From contig CM068547.1 of the NCBI GenBank assembly GCA_035048495.1, forward strand, positions 19,847,913-19,911,912: 64,000 nt of DNA. Direction: 5' to 3'. The notes below the pieces were generated by a model. The model was not told the DNA's origin, ran no database searches, and saw only the letters and a list, made by a program, of their open reading frames with translations. Below are positions 1 to 11,841 of the stretch, piece by piece. The stretch is from Euptelea pleiosperma (taxonomy: Eukaryota; Streptophyta; Magnoliopsida; Ranunculales; Eupteleaceae). Made by a program: the position numbers and the translations under genes. Numbering within the stretch: the stretch's first letter is position 1; each line of letters begins with the position of its first letter.

Positions 1-579
1 AGAGATGAAGAGAGAGAGAGAATAAGGAGAGATGAGAGAAAAAGTATCAAAAAAAATGGAAAAAAGCACTGGCGGAGGGTCTGGAACCCTGTTCTTCACT
101 GTGACCATCCTCACGCTTCTCTAGTAGAGTCGACCATCATTCTTTGCTGACTCATGTGGCTTTAAACGCTTTGGTCCGTCTCTTGGTCATTGGCTCTCCT
201 ACTCTCTTCGTTCTTTGGGCCGACTTTTTGGTCCTCTTATTCAGCCCATATTTGGCCCATATCTTCTAGTTATAGCATGTGGGCTTGTTAAGCTTTGATA
301 ATGGGCTTTCATGATCGATTTGGGCCCACAAGTCTCGAAAATCGTCCCATCGGGGTGTCCTGCGACAGAAGAAGCGCGTAATCAGAACGGCTTAATATTT
401 AGACTTCCGAAAATGTGTTTAATGCATGCAAATATACCATTTCGTCCAGAAAAGTGTGTTTTACGCAATGAGATAGACTCTTACGTAGAAAAGTGGATAA
501 TTAGAGCAGTTTTACGTAGGAGAGTGCGATAACGCTAACAGGATAAGTGCTTAAAATAAGCACTTTTGAGCGAATATCA
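1..579 (-). repeat. Element B 3' LTR, partial
   Basis: Reverse-oriented LTR head ending in the complement of TGATATTCGC at 579. It aligns end to end with 11913-12491 of the 5' LTR. A tRNA-like module with a B-box-type sequence lies at about 65-135. The rest of the LTR is left of the window. Confidence 0.93.
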
Positions 580-591
580 CAACCCCCAACC
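580..591 (-). other. Polypurine tract of element B
   Basis: On the minus strand this reads GGTTGGGGGTTG and directly abuts the TG of the 3' LTR, the position where plus-strand DNA synthesis starts. The same 12 bases precede the 3' LTR of element A (22141-22152). Confidence 0.88.
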
Positions 592-2499
592 AGCATATTG
601 CCAATCCTTGGCAATTAGTGCGAAATACATGAGCTTAAAAGGGCTCTGCACATGCTGCACACTTTTTCATATTAGCTCAGGGAAAACCCCGTTCGTCAAA
701 TCATTGAATGGATGCAAAAAAAGTTACATGCTAGCGAAGAGTTGGAAAGTTTTGGCAAGACTACAGACTGATAATCGTGACCCAGAATAGTCAGACTCTG
801 CGTGTGTGTGTGCTCAACATTCTCATCATCCGACAGTAAAGATTTCCAGATCACCTCTAAGTTTTTATGCCTCGACCTCAAATCTCACATGTTTAGCACT
901 CAGAATAGAATCACACAAGAAGGGTTTTCTTCTTTTCTCTCAATTTATATGTGAGGAGATGTATTTAATATAAAGAGGCAAAAGATCTCACATATGTTTT
1001 ATTTGAAGGAAGGACATCTTTAACAGAAGAAGATCTCATGATTGGAATACCACTTCACTCGGGAACGTCAGATCAAACTCTATAGCTTCTCTTTCTCCAA
1101 TCTCCACATTTTATGATCGTACTATCCTAGAATCAAGTAGGACTTTCCTGGGTTGTAATGAGGCTTAGGTCAGGTGTAGAGAGATAAAGGAATACAGGAT
1201 TTCAAAGATCTTGAGAGGATATTGCCATTTTCTTGAATTTTTCCTGCGACGTAACACCATTATCTGGTTCTTTTTCCTTTTTTCGTATTTTTCTCTTTTT
1301 CTTGATATTTCTGAGACTGCTCAATTTCTTTTCAGCTCTTCTTCATACTTTCTTTTCATATTTTGTTTTCAGCTTGAACCACTTTCTTTTCTTTTGATTC
1401 TTCTTATTTACTTTTCTTTTCACGGTACACCCATATCAGTTATTCTTTTGTCCATCTCAAAATAAGGGTAGCCAGTCATGTTTCATAGCTGGACTGGATT
1501 TTAGGTTGATGGGTTTGCAAATAAAAGGCTTTTGTAGAACGGCTCAAGGGGTTTCTAGTGAAGTATAATTCAGGTGAGTAAAAAAGGTTGAATGGTTCAG
1601 AAAAATGGCCTAAATCATTTTCTAGGGTTTGCACTATCATGTATACTGTCTTGACTGGATACAGAGAAGGTTCTGTCGTAGTAATCCAATGTTGATGTCG
1701 TTCCGAGTTTTATGATCGAAGCAAAAGATAATGAGATCTCTCAACGAATATTGCGGGCATGAAGAATAGTGAGTCATCTTGTGACTCAGGATTAATGTAT
1801 ACTCTCTGAAATGATTAAAGGCTCGAAAGCTTACTGGGTTAGGTCTCCACAATTCTTCTCACAGGATCTCTAGAATTTCTAAACTTAGGATGACTCTGAT
1901 ATTGATAGTGTACAATTGTGCCGAGTATGAGTTTTTCTGAGTTTTCAAACCTGCTGTAGTCACGCTTGAATTGACTCAACGCTAATTTTAAACAAAAATT
2001 GACATCCTCAATACTGACTTAACGGAGGTTTTCAGCTAATCAAAGTCAGGGTATTTGACACATTTTTGAAATTCTAGAAAACTTTTGGAGAACATCGGAA
2101 ATCACCCCAAAAACAAGAATTTTTTTTTTTTTTTTTTTTTTTCAAAATGAAGACATGAGTTTTGGTAAATACCCACCCCCAACCAAAATACAGCACCGTC
2201 CTCGGTGCTCATGACCGGGACATAAAATGATAACAAATCAGAGATGATGATGCAAAGATTCAGGAAGGATGTTACCAAGTTGGCAGAAACTCGACAGTGT
2301 GTGGTACCTAATGATTGGAAGAATGAATGTACCTGCATTTCCAGAGATATAACAGTAATAACAAATGCATGAGACTCATGTACTCTAGGAATACCGGAAT
2401 TGCCTTTCCGAAAGCGCTAAGTTTTACGTCTTCAGCCAGACATGACGGGGGTGACAGGCACCCCCAACCAAGTTGGAGCACAGGAGACTGAGTGGATCA
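592..2499 (-). other. Noncoding 3' region of element B
   Basis: About 1.9 kb between the pol stop and the polypurine tract. No frame resembles an envelope or other known protein. It contains a T-run (about 2119-2141), a pyrimidine-rich stretch (purine-rich in the element's sense) at about 1250-1430, and two extra polypurine-like tracts at 2173-2184 and 2459-2470. It is collinear, in inverted orientation, with about 20230-22140 of element A, which shows that it is part of the element and not host DNA. Confidence 0.8.
2448..2470 (-). other. GC-rich hairpin with polypurine-like tract just after the pol stop
   Basis: The sequence GGGGGTG ... CACCCCC forms a 7-bp stem with a 5-nt loop, about 30 bp downstream of the pol stop in the element's sense, and overlaps a GGTTGGGGGTG tract. 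Element A keeps the same stem with a different loop at 20269-20287, suggesting conserved pairing. Confidence 0.6.
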
Positions 2500-5400
2500 T
2501 CAGTCGACATAAACAGGATCGATGAGATCAATTTCAAAAGTCTGAATGAACGACACATCAAGTTCATGGAATTGCTTAAGACGCTGACCATTGACCTGGA
2601 ATGAGGAGTGATCCTTGGGATCCTCAATAGTGATTGCCCCGAAGGGTGTGACTGCGGTGATCATATAAGGACCGGTCCACCTAGATTTCAGTTTCCCAGG
2701 GAAGAGATGGAGACGAGAATTATAAAGAAGGACCTTCTGTCCTGGATGGAACTCTTTCCTGAGGATGCTCTTGTCATGTATCCACTTCATTTTGGCTTTG
2801 TAATTCTTGGACAAGTTGTAGGCATCATTTCTGAGTTCTTCTAACTCATTCATTTGAAGTTTCCGCTCCTCCCCTGCGGAGTCTATGTCGAAGTTGAGCT
2901 TCTTAATTGCCCACAGGGCACGATGTTCAATCTCTACCGGTAGATGACAAGGTTTCCCAAAGACGAGACGATAGGGAGACATATTGAGTGGGGTCTTGTA
3001 GGCGGTTCTGTATGCCCATAAAGCATCAGTGAGACGAGTAGACCAGTCTTTACGTGTGGTATTGACTGTCTTCTCCAAGATCTGCTTGATCTGACGATTA
3101 GAAACCTCCACTTGACCACTAGTCTGCGGATGATAAGCTAGGGCAACCTTGTGGGTTACCCCATACTTCTTCATTAAGTTCTCGAATATCTTATTGCAGA
3201 AATGGGTGCCCCCATCACTAATGATGGCCTTAGGGGCACCGAATCGAGCGAAGATGAACTCCTTTAGGAATTTGACCACCACTTTGTGGTCATTCGTCTT
3301 GGTGGGAATAGCTTCTATCCATTTGGATACATAGTCTACCGCAAGGAGAATGTACTCAAAACCATAGGAAATGGGAAAGGGGCCCATGAAGTCGATGCCC
3401 CAAATGTCAAATATTTCATCGACCTGGATGGGAGTTAGGGGCATCATGTTCCTCTGGGAGATGCGGCCTAGATGCTGGCAATTAGGACAAGTTTTGCTGT
3501 AGATATGGGCATCTTTAAATAATGTGGGCCAGTAGAATCCGCATTGCAGAACTTTTTCTGCAGTTTTCTTAGTACTGAAATGACCACCACAAGGTTGGTC
3601 ATGACACGAGGACAAGATATTGAGTTGGTCTGACTCAGGGACACAGAGACGAATGATCTGGTCAGGACAGTATTTATACAAATAAGGGTCATCCCAAGAG
3701 TAGTACTTAACTCTTGCTAGGAATTGGCTTTTGTCCTGTTTTGACCAGTGTGAAGGCATTTCTTTGGTGACAAGGTAGTTGACAATGTCAGCGTACCAAG
3801 GATTAACAGAGATGGCGAACAGTTGTTCGTCTGGAAAGGTTTCAGGGATGGGCTGGGTGTCGAAGGATGACTCTAAAGTCAGTCTAGACAAGTGATCAGC
3901 CACTACATTCTCAGTTCCTTTCTTATCCTTAATCTCGAGGTCGAATTCCTGCAGTAAGAGAATCCATCGAATTAATCGAGGTTTGGTTTCCTTTTTCGAC
4001 ATGAGATAACGAAGGGCTGCATGATCAGTGTACACAACCACCTTAGTGGCTAAGAGGTACTGACGGAATTTATCAAGGGCGAAGACTACCGCCAGGAGTT
4101 CTTTCTCAGTGGTAGAGTAATTCATTTGGGCAGAGTTGAGAGTTTTGCTCGCGTAGTAGATCACATGGGATCGTTTGTCAACTCTCTGCCCTAGAACGGC
4201 TCCTAACGCGTAGTCAGAAGCATCGCACATTACCTCGAAAGGTAGAGTCCAGTCCGGGGGACGGATAATGGGCGCAGTAGTGAGCTCAGATTTGAGACGC
4301 TCAAATGCCTTGACACAGTCAGCATTAAAGTCGAAAGGACTATCTTTAGCCAGAAGATGGGACAGAGGTCGAGCGATTTGAGAGAAGTCCTTGATGAATC
4401 GCCTATAGAATCCTCCGTGTCCCAAAAAGGATCGGATGTCACGCACGGACTTAGGAATGGGCAAGGTCGAGATGATATCGATTTTAGCTTTGTCGACCTC
4501 AATGCCCTGATGGGAAATGACATGTCCCAGAACAATGCCCTTCTTCACCATGAAGTGGCATTTCTCCCAATTGAGGACAAGTCGCTTGTCCTGACAGCGT
4601 TGAAGTACCAGTCCTAGATGGGTCAGACAGTCATCAAAGGATGACCCAAAAACTGAGAAGTCGTCCATAAAGACTTCGAGGAATTTTTCCACCATGTCGG
4701 AGAATATGCTCATCATACACCTTTGAAAGGTCGCGGGTGCATTGCAGAGGCCAAAGGGCATGCGCTTGTAGGCAAAAGTGCCAAAGGGACAAGTGAAGGT
4801 TGTCTTCTCGTGATCCTCAGGGGAGATTGGTATTTGATTATACCCTGAGTAACCATCGAGGAAGCAGTAATAGGAATGACCTGCTAGTCTCTCCAACATC
4901 TGGTCTATGAAGGGTAAAGGAAAATGGTCCTTCCTAGTGTTGGTGTTGAGTCGTCGGTAATCGATGCAGACTCTCCACCCTTTCTTCAGGCGCTGGGTTA
5001 CCATTTCCTTGTTCTCATTTTCCACAACTGTGAATCCTGCCTTTTTAGGGACGACATGAATAGGGCTCACCCATTTGCTATCGGAGATGGGGTAAATGAT
5101 ACCCGCATCTAACAGTTTAAGGACCTCGTCCCGGACTACATCCTTCAAGACGGGGTTCAACCGCCTCTGGTGTTCTCGAGAGGTTTTGGATTCATCCTCG
5201 AGATAGATGTGATGTTGGCACACCGAGGGGTCTATGCCTCGAATATCATCTATAGTCCAACCTATCGCAGATTTGTGCTCGTTGAGCAGCTCGAGAAGTT
5301 TCTTACGTTCACTCTCAGACAAAGCGGAAGCAATAATGACAGGGTAGGTTTCCTTAGGACCAAGATAGGCATAGGAAAGATCTGTGGGAAGAGGCTTAAG

Positions 5401-8133
5401 TTCCAATATTGGAGCAGATGAAGTAGAAATAGGTGTCACAGAAGACACGGATTGAAGAGGTTTGACTTCAGTAGGTAAAGGAAGGTTGGGTTCTCTGGCC
5501 ATGGTTATCAGAGGCTCGAACTCGATGAGTGGAGCGGGGATCTCTATCAGTGGAGCAGTCTCCAAAAGATCATTGAGATCAGAAATAGCTGACTCTGTTG
5601 CATAGTCAGCTCCAAAGTGTGCTAGACACTGCTTAAGAATATCTTCGGTGGAGTCCGGGATTAGACTCTCAACGGCACACATTTCATCGGTCACTTCGCG
5701 ATCGGCATCTTGTTGCATTAAACGAAAGATGTTGACCTCAGCTTTGAGGTTACCGAAAGCAATGGACATGTTTCCGTCCCGGCACCCGATGTGTGCGTTC
5801 GCGGTGGCAAGGAATGGACGGCCTAAGATGACCGGAATGCGGTTATCCTGACACGGCTCGGTGTCTAGAATGATAAAGTCCACAGGATAATAAAAGTCAG
5901 CGACTTTTACTAGGACATCTTCAATGATTCCTCTTGGAATCTTGATGGACTGATCAGCCAATTTCAGGGTGACATTGGTAGGCTTCATATCTTTCAGTCC
6001 TAACTGCTGATATACCGAGAATGGTATGAGGTTAACGCTAGCCCCTAAATCTAGCAAGGCAGTGCAGCTAAAGTTGTCACCAATTTCACATTGGACAGTT
6101 GGGCTACCTGGATCCTTGTGTTTGATCACACTGTTGCGTTGAATGAACGCGGTAGCTTTTTCGGCCAAGAAGGCAGCTTTGGGTACATGCGTACGCCGCT
6201 TAACTGTGCACAAGTCCTTGAGGAATTTGGCATAGGAAGGGATTTGCTTGATAGCAGAAAGGAATGGGATATTGATCTGGACGTCTTTAAAGACATCTAA
6301 GATCTCAGAGAATTGCTGATCCCGCTTATCTTGGACAAGTCTGTCCGGGAAGGGAGGCTTTACTCGACAAATGGATTTGTCTTTAGCCTTAGATTTCTGC
6401 ACAGGGATATCTGATGTTGGTGCAGAGGTAGAAGGAGCAGAGGTAGGATTAGGACTAGTTTCCTCTGTGCGAGTGATGGGTGCCGGAGATGGCACCGGTG
6501 GTGGTTGGACTCCCATGTCCACAGTTTTTCCAGATCGTAGGGTGGTTACAGCTTGCACCTCCCCTTGACACTTCTCATTCTGGCTTTGAGATTGGGATCC
6601 GATCTCATATACTGCCCCTTTGGCATTTCCTTTAGGGTTGGCAATGGGTTGGCTAGGAAAGATCCCCTTAGCTTTCTCAGCTTCCAAGTTACCTAGACGT
6701 TGCTCTAGACGAAGCATGGATTGCTGTTGCTGTTGCTCTAGGCGTTGCATAGATTGTTGTTGCTGAGTAATGAGTTGAGCTAGAAGGTCTTCGATACCAG
6801 ATTTGGGGAGCGACTGTTGGGGGGCAGCTAATGGGAGCTGAGGCACCAATTCGCGACTCGAGCTCATTGGGGCATTATAGTTATAGGCTGGAGAATTAGT
6901 TGGGACAATCGGTTGGTTCTGAAAGGTCTGTGGGACTCTTTGCTGATTCTGAAATGTGCTCGATTGTCCAGAGTATTGACCCTGTTGGAATTGCTGGTTC
7001 TGAGTAGATGGGTACTGATTCTGCTGGTACGGACCCTGATTGAATTGCCTATTGGGTTGATTGAACCCAGGAGGATACATGCCCTGAGGTTGACGTGGAG
7101 GTTGAGCTTGTGGTTGAGTAGACTGAGGCCTCCAAGAGAAGTTAGGGTGGTTTCTCGTGTCCGGATGATAAGATTGACTATACGAGTTCTGAGTGGGTGG
7201 TTTGTATGTGCTGAAAGCACAAACTTCTTCCTGAAGAGGATTAGACCATCCTTCATTTAAAGGACAATGCTCAGTAGTATGGGAGGGTTGCAGACAGAGG
7301 GTACAGGATTCCATAGGGCTTTCGTGTCCCACATGCATGAGTGGGGTAGATTGTTGAGTAGGCTTTTGTACAGACACAGCCAGTGCCGAGACTGACTTGC
7401 TCAACTCTTGAATGACAGATCGAAGCTCAGTATCAGCTGTAGCATCATGTCCCTTGGTTGTCCTTTGGACCGAAGTGGTTCGACTGAACTCTGAGTCAGT
7501 CGTCCAATGTTGAGAGTTTTCTCCTAACTCTCCCAAGAATTTGTATGCATCGGTCGGAGTTTGGTGCAGGAATTTTCCTTGGCACATTGACTCTACCATG
7601 GTCCGGGACTCATCAGTAAGTCCCTTGTAGAAGACATGGACAAGATTGCCCTTGTCGATGCTATGGTGGGGACACTTAGTCAGGTAGTCTTGGAATCTAT
7701 CCCATGCTTCAAAAAATTTCTCATCGGACTTCTGTCTAAAGTCCTGAATGAGTTGCTTCATTTGGTTGGTCCGAGTCATGGGGTAGAATTTAGACATGAA
7801 TTTGCCCACCAATTCTTTCCAACTGCTGATTGAATCAGCGGGTAAGGAGTAGAGCCAATCTGAGGCTCGGTCTTTGAGCGAGAATGGGAAAACTCGCAGA
7901 CGGACATTGTCATCATCGAGGTTCTGATTCTTGAAAAGTAGGATGACATGTTGGAATTCCCTAATATGGGAATAAGGGTCTTCTCTTGGGAGACCACGAA
8001 AGGTAGGCAGCATTTGGATCGTCTGCGGTCTGATCTCAAACTGTACCGCCGTAGTAGGTGGGAGAACAATGCAAGTGGGCGGATTGGCAGAGATAGGAGC
8101 GAACGTCTCGATAAGAGGTCGTTCGACTGCCAT
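2500..8133 (-). CDS. Gag-pol polyprotein of Athila-like element B
   Basis: Encodes the structural and enzymatic proteins for reverse transcription and integration in one uninterrupted frame. The open frame runs from 8280 (1926 codons) but its first codon is TTG; the first ATG is codon 50 at 8133, so I start there. Counted from 8280: gag about 90-260; CX2CX4HX4C zinc knuckle 326-339; Gln-rich linker 400-540; aspartic protease with DLGA at 744, the form usual in Athila/Tat; reverse transcriptase about 1040-1250 with FMDD at 1204-1207; RNase H with Asp1353, Glu1392 or 1394 and Asp1419; integrase HHCC zinc finger (His1560, His1567, Cys1598, Cys1601) and catalytic Asp1630, Asp1689, Glu1725 with D35E spacing. 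No frameshift or stop is seen. It probably also serves the non-autonomous element A, which shares its priming and terminal sequences. Confidence 0.93.
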   Translation of the reverse strand: MAVERPLIETFAPISANPPTCIVLPPTTAVQFEIRPQTIQMLPTFRGLPREDPYSHIREFQHVILLFKNQNLDDDNVRLRVFPFSLKDRASDWLYSLPADSISSWKELVGKFMSKFYPMTRTNQMKQLIQDFRQKSDEKFFEAWDRFQDYLTKCPHHSIDKGNLVHVFYKGLTDESRTMVESMCQGKFLHQTPTDAYKFLGELGENSQHWTTDSEFSRTTSVQRTTKGHDATADTELRSVIQELSKSVSALAVSVQKPTQQSTPLMHVGHESPMESCTLCLQPSHTTEHCPLNEGWSNPLQEEVCAFSTYKPPTQNSYSQSYHPDTRNHPNFSWRPQSTQPQAQPPRQPQGMYPPGFNQPNRQFNQGPYQQNQYPSTQNQQFQQGQYSGQSSTFQNQQRVPQTFQNQPIVPTNSPAYNYNAPMSSSRELVPQLPLAAPQQSLPKSGIEDLLAQLITQQQQSMQRLEQQQQQSMLRLEQRLGNLEAEKAKGIFPSQPIANPKGNAKGAVYEIGSQSQSQNEKCQGEVQAVTTLRSGKTVDMGVQPPPVPSPAPITRTEETSPNPTSAPSTSAPTSDIPVQKSKAKDKSICRVKPPFPDRLVQDKRDQQFSEILDVFKDVQINIPFLSAIKQIPSYAKFLKDLCTVKRRTHVPKAAFLAEKATAFIQRNSVIKHKDPGSPTVQCEIGDNFSCTALLDLGASVNLIPFSVYQQLGLKDMKPTNVTLKLADQSIKIPRGIIEDVLVKVADFYYPVDFIILDTEPCQDNRIPVILGRPFLATANAHIGCRDGNMSIAFGNLKAEVNIFRLMQQDADREVTDEMCAVESLIPDSTEDILKQCLAHFGADYATESAISDLNDLLETAPLIEIPAPLIEFEPLITMAREPNLPLPTEVKPLQSVSSVTPISTSSAPILELKPLPTDLSYAYLGPKETYPVIIASALSESERKKLLELLNEHKSAIGWTIDDIRGIDPSVCQHHIYLEDESKTSREHQRRLNPVLKDVVRDEVLKLLDAGIIYPISDSKWVSPIHVVPKKAGFTVVENENKEMVTQRLKKGWRVCIDYRRLNTNTRKDHFPLPFIDQMLERLAGHSYYCFLDGYSGYNQIPISPEDHEKTTFTCPFGTFAYKRMPFGLCNAPATFQRCMMSIFSDMVEKFLEVFMDDFSVFGSSFDDCLTHLGLVLQRCQDKRLVLNWEKCHFMVKKGIVLGHVISHQGIEVDKAKIDIISTLPIPKSVRDIRSFLGHGGFYRRFIKDFSQIARPLSHLLAKDSPFDFNADCVKAFERLKSELTTAPIIRPPDWTLPFEVMCDASDYALGAVLGQRVDKRSHVIYYASKTLNSAQMNYSTTEKELLAVVFALDKFRQYLLATKVVVYTDHAALRYLMSKKETKPRLIRWILLLQEFDLEIKDKKGTENVVADHLSRLTLESSFDTQPIPETFPDEQLFAISVNPWYADIVNYLVTKEMPSHWSKQDKSQFLARVKYYSWDDPYLYKYCPDQIIRLCVPESDQLNILSSCHDQPCGGHFSTKKTAEKVLQCGFYWPTLFKDAHIYSKTCPNCQHLGRISQRNMMPLTPIQVDEIFDIWGIDFMGPFPISYGFEYILLAVDYVSKWIEAIPTKTNDHKVVVKFLKEFIFARFGAPKAIISDGGTHFCNKIFENLMKKYGVTHKVALAYHPQTSGQVEVSNRQIKQILEKTVNTTRKDWSTRLTDALWAYRTAYKTPLNMSPYRLVFGKPCHLPVEIEHRALWAIKKLNFDIDSAGEERKLQMNELEELRNDAYNLSKNYKAKMKWIHDKSILRKEFHPGQKVLLYNSRLHLFPGKLKSRWTGPYMITAVTPFGAITIEDPKDHSSFQVNGQRLKQFHELDVSFIQTFEIDLIDPVYVD

Positions 8134-9961
8134 GACTACAAAGGTAGTAGTACTGGGGGAGGCAGGTGGGGAAAGAGATGGGGAAGAATTCAGTGGAGGA
8201 TCCACTGTAGGTACGTGATTCTCAGATCGAACCAAGCGTTTGTTCGGACGATTCCAAACGGGTATACGCGAATGAGGCAAGCTCTATACTTGGCAAAAAG
8301 TTGCCAGAGAGGAACACTATCCTAAATGATGCACACCAAGCACAGATAATCCTATTCTATGCAATCAGGATATATTTTAGGAATTATCTTTTTTTTAGTT
8401 TTGGGGCTAGAGTAGATTATGACAGTGGGCGGACCACTGGTTTATCTTTTAACCGCCGGACTAACTGTTTTGCACTCAGAGGTTCTCACCAGGCTAGACT
8501 CTTCAGAGCGAATCCTTTAGTACTAACTCTAGTTAACAACAAGGCAATCCGAAGCCTAGACAGACGTGCGGCACAATGGCTGTCTTAAGTACGTCCCAGA
8601 CTAACCGGATTGGTCAAGTGTATAAGAAGAGTGTTCCCTCGGGTTAAGCTAGGGTTGGTGCGTGTTCCTAGTCCACACGCAACTAACCGCCGAATAGTCC
8701 AAGATGCCACGTCGAGCTCAGTGTACTTGAGTAGCAGGGACTTATGGGTGTGTTAGACAACAGGGACCCGCGCTCGTGGTCTTATTTCGATTGGATGTTA
8801 AGCGGGTTCGCTTTGCGTGGATTTTTCCTCGAACACCGGGCTAATTGGCTCTACTTCTTGATTCTTTTTAATTAAATGGAGCCTTGGGATCAAATCAGTT
8901 GGAATGATGAGGTGGGTGATGAAATCCCACCAGTTTCAATTTGGAGCTGGGTCTGCTCTCTTAGAGTTGATTGATTAACGGCCACGCCACGCAAGTCGAA
9001 GAATATGGATGCGAAAGCAAATAGACAAGCGGCAATGATGCACCCAATATGCTCTGTATCGCACTCAAGGCGAGGATAGAGACTTACCTCCCGTGGGCCA
9101 CGCCACGGGGTCTCCTCCGTGGGTTAGAGAGGGGTATCCTAATGGGCTTGGGCCCGACTCCACCTCTTTGAGCTTTCGCTCTCTACCCACACTGGATCGT
9201 GTTCCTGCAGAAAAGTTAGATCGCACGGTCTAGGTATGTGGGATTCTATTTGGAAGATCCTTGCCTTTTTAGGGTTCACTGAACAAGCACTAGATTTAGG
9301 CAAGTTTTTGAATTAGTTTCCAAATTCGAGATGGGTTAAAATTTAGGAATTCCCAGATTGGAAAATACCTAGATTGGAAAGTTTCCCGAACTGTGGAGAT
9401 CTTCCAAGAAAGATTTGATTGCGAGATCCCTTATAATTTTGGGAGATTTCCCAAAATTGAAATTCTGCTAGATTTGGGGTGTTTCCTATTGCAGACTTTT
9501 CCAAATTCGGAAGATTTCTAAAGATAGAAATTCTTCTAAAGAGGAAACTTCTAAGAGGGGAAACCCTAATTTAGCAAAGTTTCAAGATTTTAGAATCTTT
9601 CCAAAAATCGCAAATCCTTGATTGGTGATTTCTAAAAATCTGCAGAATATAAAACCCTAATTTTTTTGAATTTTGATTTTTTAATTTTTTTGGTAATTTC
9701 CACTTAATCTAGGGTTTCTAAAAAACCCTAGAACAAGATCTAGCAGTTATATGGAAAGCAGTAAAATTCCTAAATTATTACAAATTGCACTCGGCCTTCC
9801 GAGGCATTAAAAATAGTAATTTAAAAACTGCTAAAAATCACTAAAAACCAAAAATAGAAAGTTTCCCGAAAAGGTCAGGCTGTCCAAATTGAGCAGCTTT
9901 TCGCTTCAGCAACTTTCCAATTCCGTCTTTACGTCCTTTTTCGCACTCCCGTACACCCGAG
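8134..9961 (-). other. Long 5' leader of element B
   Basis: About 1.8 kb between the primer site and the gag ATG. The AT-rich half next to the primer site (9240-9900) and the following 8300-9240 both align with 18044-19727 of element A. I see no credible protein here; small open frames are not shared with A. Confidence 0.8.
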
Positions 9962-9975
9962 CGGCAGCGGCGCCA
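9962..9975 (-). other. Primer binding site (tRNA-Asp type) of element B
   Basis: On the minus strand TGGCGCCGCTGCCG lies two bases inside the 5' LTR. It complements the 3' end of plant tRNA-Asp with one mismatch (element A has GTT where B has GCT). tRNA-Asp priming is characteristic of Athila elements. Confidence 0.88.
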
Positions 9976-11283
9976 TTTGAAAGTAGGGTTTTTCCGTCGT
10001 TGAGAGAACGACCCTAATCTCAATACATTTGTAATTTCGATCTGAGATTTCCTGCAAAATTAAGCTATGCTTTGCATGGTGGAAGTATGTCGGATGTCGA
10101 TCCGCACTCGGGGTTTAGTTAGCGCAAACAAGAACATAAAATAACGGAAGAATGTAAAAACATCATGGTTCATAAATGCTTCTAAAAATGAATGGTGGGA
10201 TGAGAATGATGGAGAGGTCGGGATTTAAAACATGCTTTTGATTTTATTGATATCAAAGAACTATAATTCGCAAAAATCATATAATTCAAAAGAGAACACT
10301 AAAACCAAGAATAATTGCATTAATTTAAACTGTCATTACATCAAAACAAAACTTACATAATTCAAACTAATCTAGAAAGAAGTAAAACTAGAGAGAGAGA
10401 AAGAGTTAAAATAGAGAAAATCTAGAGATTTTTAGGGCGAGAAACAAGAACTAAGAGAAGTCCTAGAGAGAGAAAGATAGACATAGATAGAGAAATTGAA
10501 CGGACCGAGGGATAAGGGAGGGAAACTGTATTTTGATCTTACCATGGTGGTTGCGGGTTTCCAGTGTTGTAGGCTCATACCGTGGAAGGTCATATTGAGT
10601 TTCCGGCCAAGAAATAAGATGTGCAGTCCGATCGTGGCAGTAGCTTGGAGAAGTAGATCATTGTGGTCTGGGCTATGGAAGGCGCACCAACAGGTGGTTG
10701 TTGCTCGCCGTTTGGGGATGAAGGAGGTGTTGCTGCTGGGGGACTTGCTGATGAAGATGGAGGAACGGTTTGGTGATGCGTTTATGGCAGCAACGCAAGG
10801 TTTAACGGCCCGCAACTTGCAGGCCGTGGCAGCAGCAGGTGGAATGGAGATAGGTAGGGGCGGTTTCTCCTCCTTCTTCTTCTACTCTCTTTCTTATACG
10901 ATGGGTGGAGGTGATAATCGGACCGACCGGAGTTGCAGGTCCGGCTACACGGTGGCTGAGATCGTGGAGATTCGTTGGGCAGCAAGGAAGAGCACCAAAC
11001 TCGATGTTGCAGGTGGGGTTGGTGATGAGAAACACCGTGAGTGCTTGCAAGGAGAAGGCAAACACAGGCAGTGTAGTGCCGTTGGATTTGAAGATCACCA
11101 GCAGGTGGTACCGGCGACTGTGGTGGGCGGTAATGGAAGGAGAAGATGAACCAGTCCGGCGAGAACGGTGGTGGCTAGCGGGCGGCAAAAAGGAGAGGAA
11201 GATGATGGTTTTTAGCTGGTCGAACCAGCAATGAAGGGCCAAGGAGATGATGACGGCTGGGGTTAGCAATGAGAAGTCGTTGG

Positions 11284-11308
11284 CCGGAGTTGCAGGCTGC
11301 AACTCCGG
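11284..11308. other. Self-complementary GGAGTTGCAG motif in the LTR leader
   Basis: CCGGAGTTGCAG followed by its inverted complement with almost no loop. It lies 151 bp downstream of the TATA-like element in the sense of the LTR. Related copies recur in most LTRs of this family (see findings). Confidence 0.75.
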
Positions 11309-11458
11309 TGATAGAGATGAAGAAGATGAAGAAGATTGAGAAGAGAAAAATGGAGGAAAACGGTCTAAAACCGAGGGGAAGAAGGGGCAAACGAGTTGGG
11401 GGAGAGAATGGAGCAGATTTGAGGGGGATTAGGGTTCGAACGAACCCTTCTCCCTCAT

Positions 11459-11467
11459 CTTATAAAG
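11459..11467 (-). promoter_or_regulatory. TATA-like element of B 5' LTR
   Basis: CTTTATAAG on the minus strand, followed about 15 bp later by the palindrome GGGTTCGTTCGAACCC (11431-11446), where transcription probably begins. The same arrangement occurs in M (25428-25436, 25401-25416) and E (31987-31994, 32006-32021). Confidence 0.55.
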
Positions 11468-11790
11468 CTCCCTATTTCCATTAATGGAAATAGGGTATTT
11501 TTTGAAAATAAAAAATATATATTTTTTTTTTTAAGTAAGTAAAATGCTACTTTTCTATGGGGAATCTCCCCAATTAGTGGACCCCCCATTTAATTAAAAT
11601 TATTTTTGAAATTCGCGGGGTCCACTAACTGGTCGGACAGCGGGTCGATGCTGATGGGCCCGGCTACTGGCCCACATGGACTGATGATGTCCATCGTCTC
11701 ACAAGATGATGTGACAGGCATTCTGAAGGCGATCGGATGGATGGTGACTTGATTGGGACCCAGATTGGTAGATCGACGGATCTAGAGAGA

Positions 11791-11841
11791 TCCAACGGTC
11801 CGATTGAAGATCCAACGGTCCGATGGAAGATCCAACGGTCA
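11791..11841 (-). promoter_or_regulatory. Three MSA/MYB3R-like sites, 20-bp period, in U3
   Basis: TCCAACGGTC occurs at 11791, 11811 and 11831. The last, TCCAACGGTCA, matches the plant mitosis-specific activator consensus YCYAACGGYYA exactly. They lie about 325 bp upstream of the TATA-like element in the sense of the LTR. Confidence 0.55.

Noticed and set aside
311..532. 73-residue frame present twice (also 12223-12444)
   Set aside because: It is duplicated only because it lies in both LTRs of B, antisense to the element; other LTR copies break it.
1211..1465. Phe-rich hydrophobic frame near 1211-1465 and its counterpart at 21245-21523
   Set aside because: Antisense reading of a purine-rich tract shared by A and B; no constraint is evident.
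592..2499. Envelope-like gene of an Athila element
   Set aside because: No frame above about 80 codons and no signal-peptide/transmembrane pattern between pol and the 3' LTR.
8134..8280. N-terminal extension of the B polyprotein upstream of 8133
   Set aside because: The frame is open but has no ATG (first codon TTG after a stop), so the ATG at 8133 is preferred.
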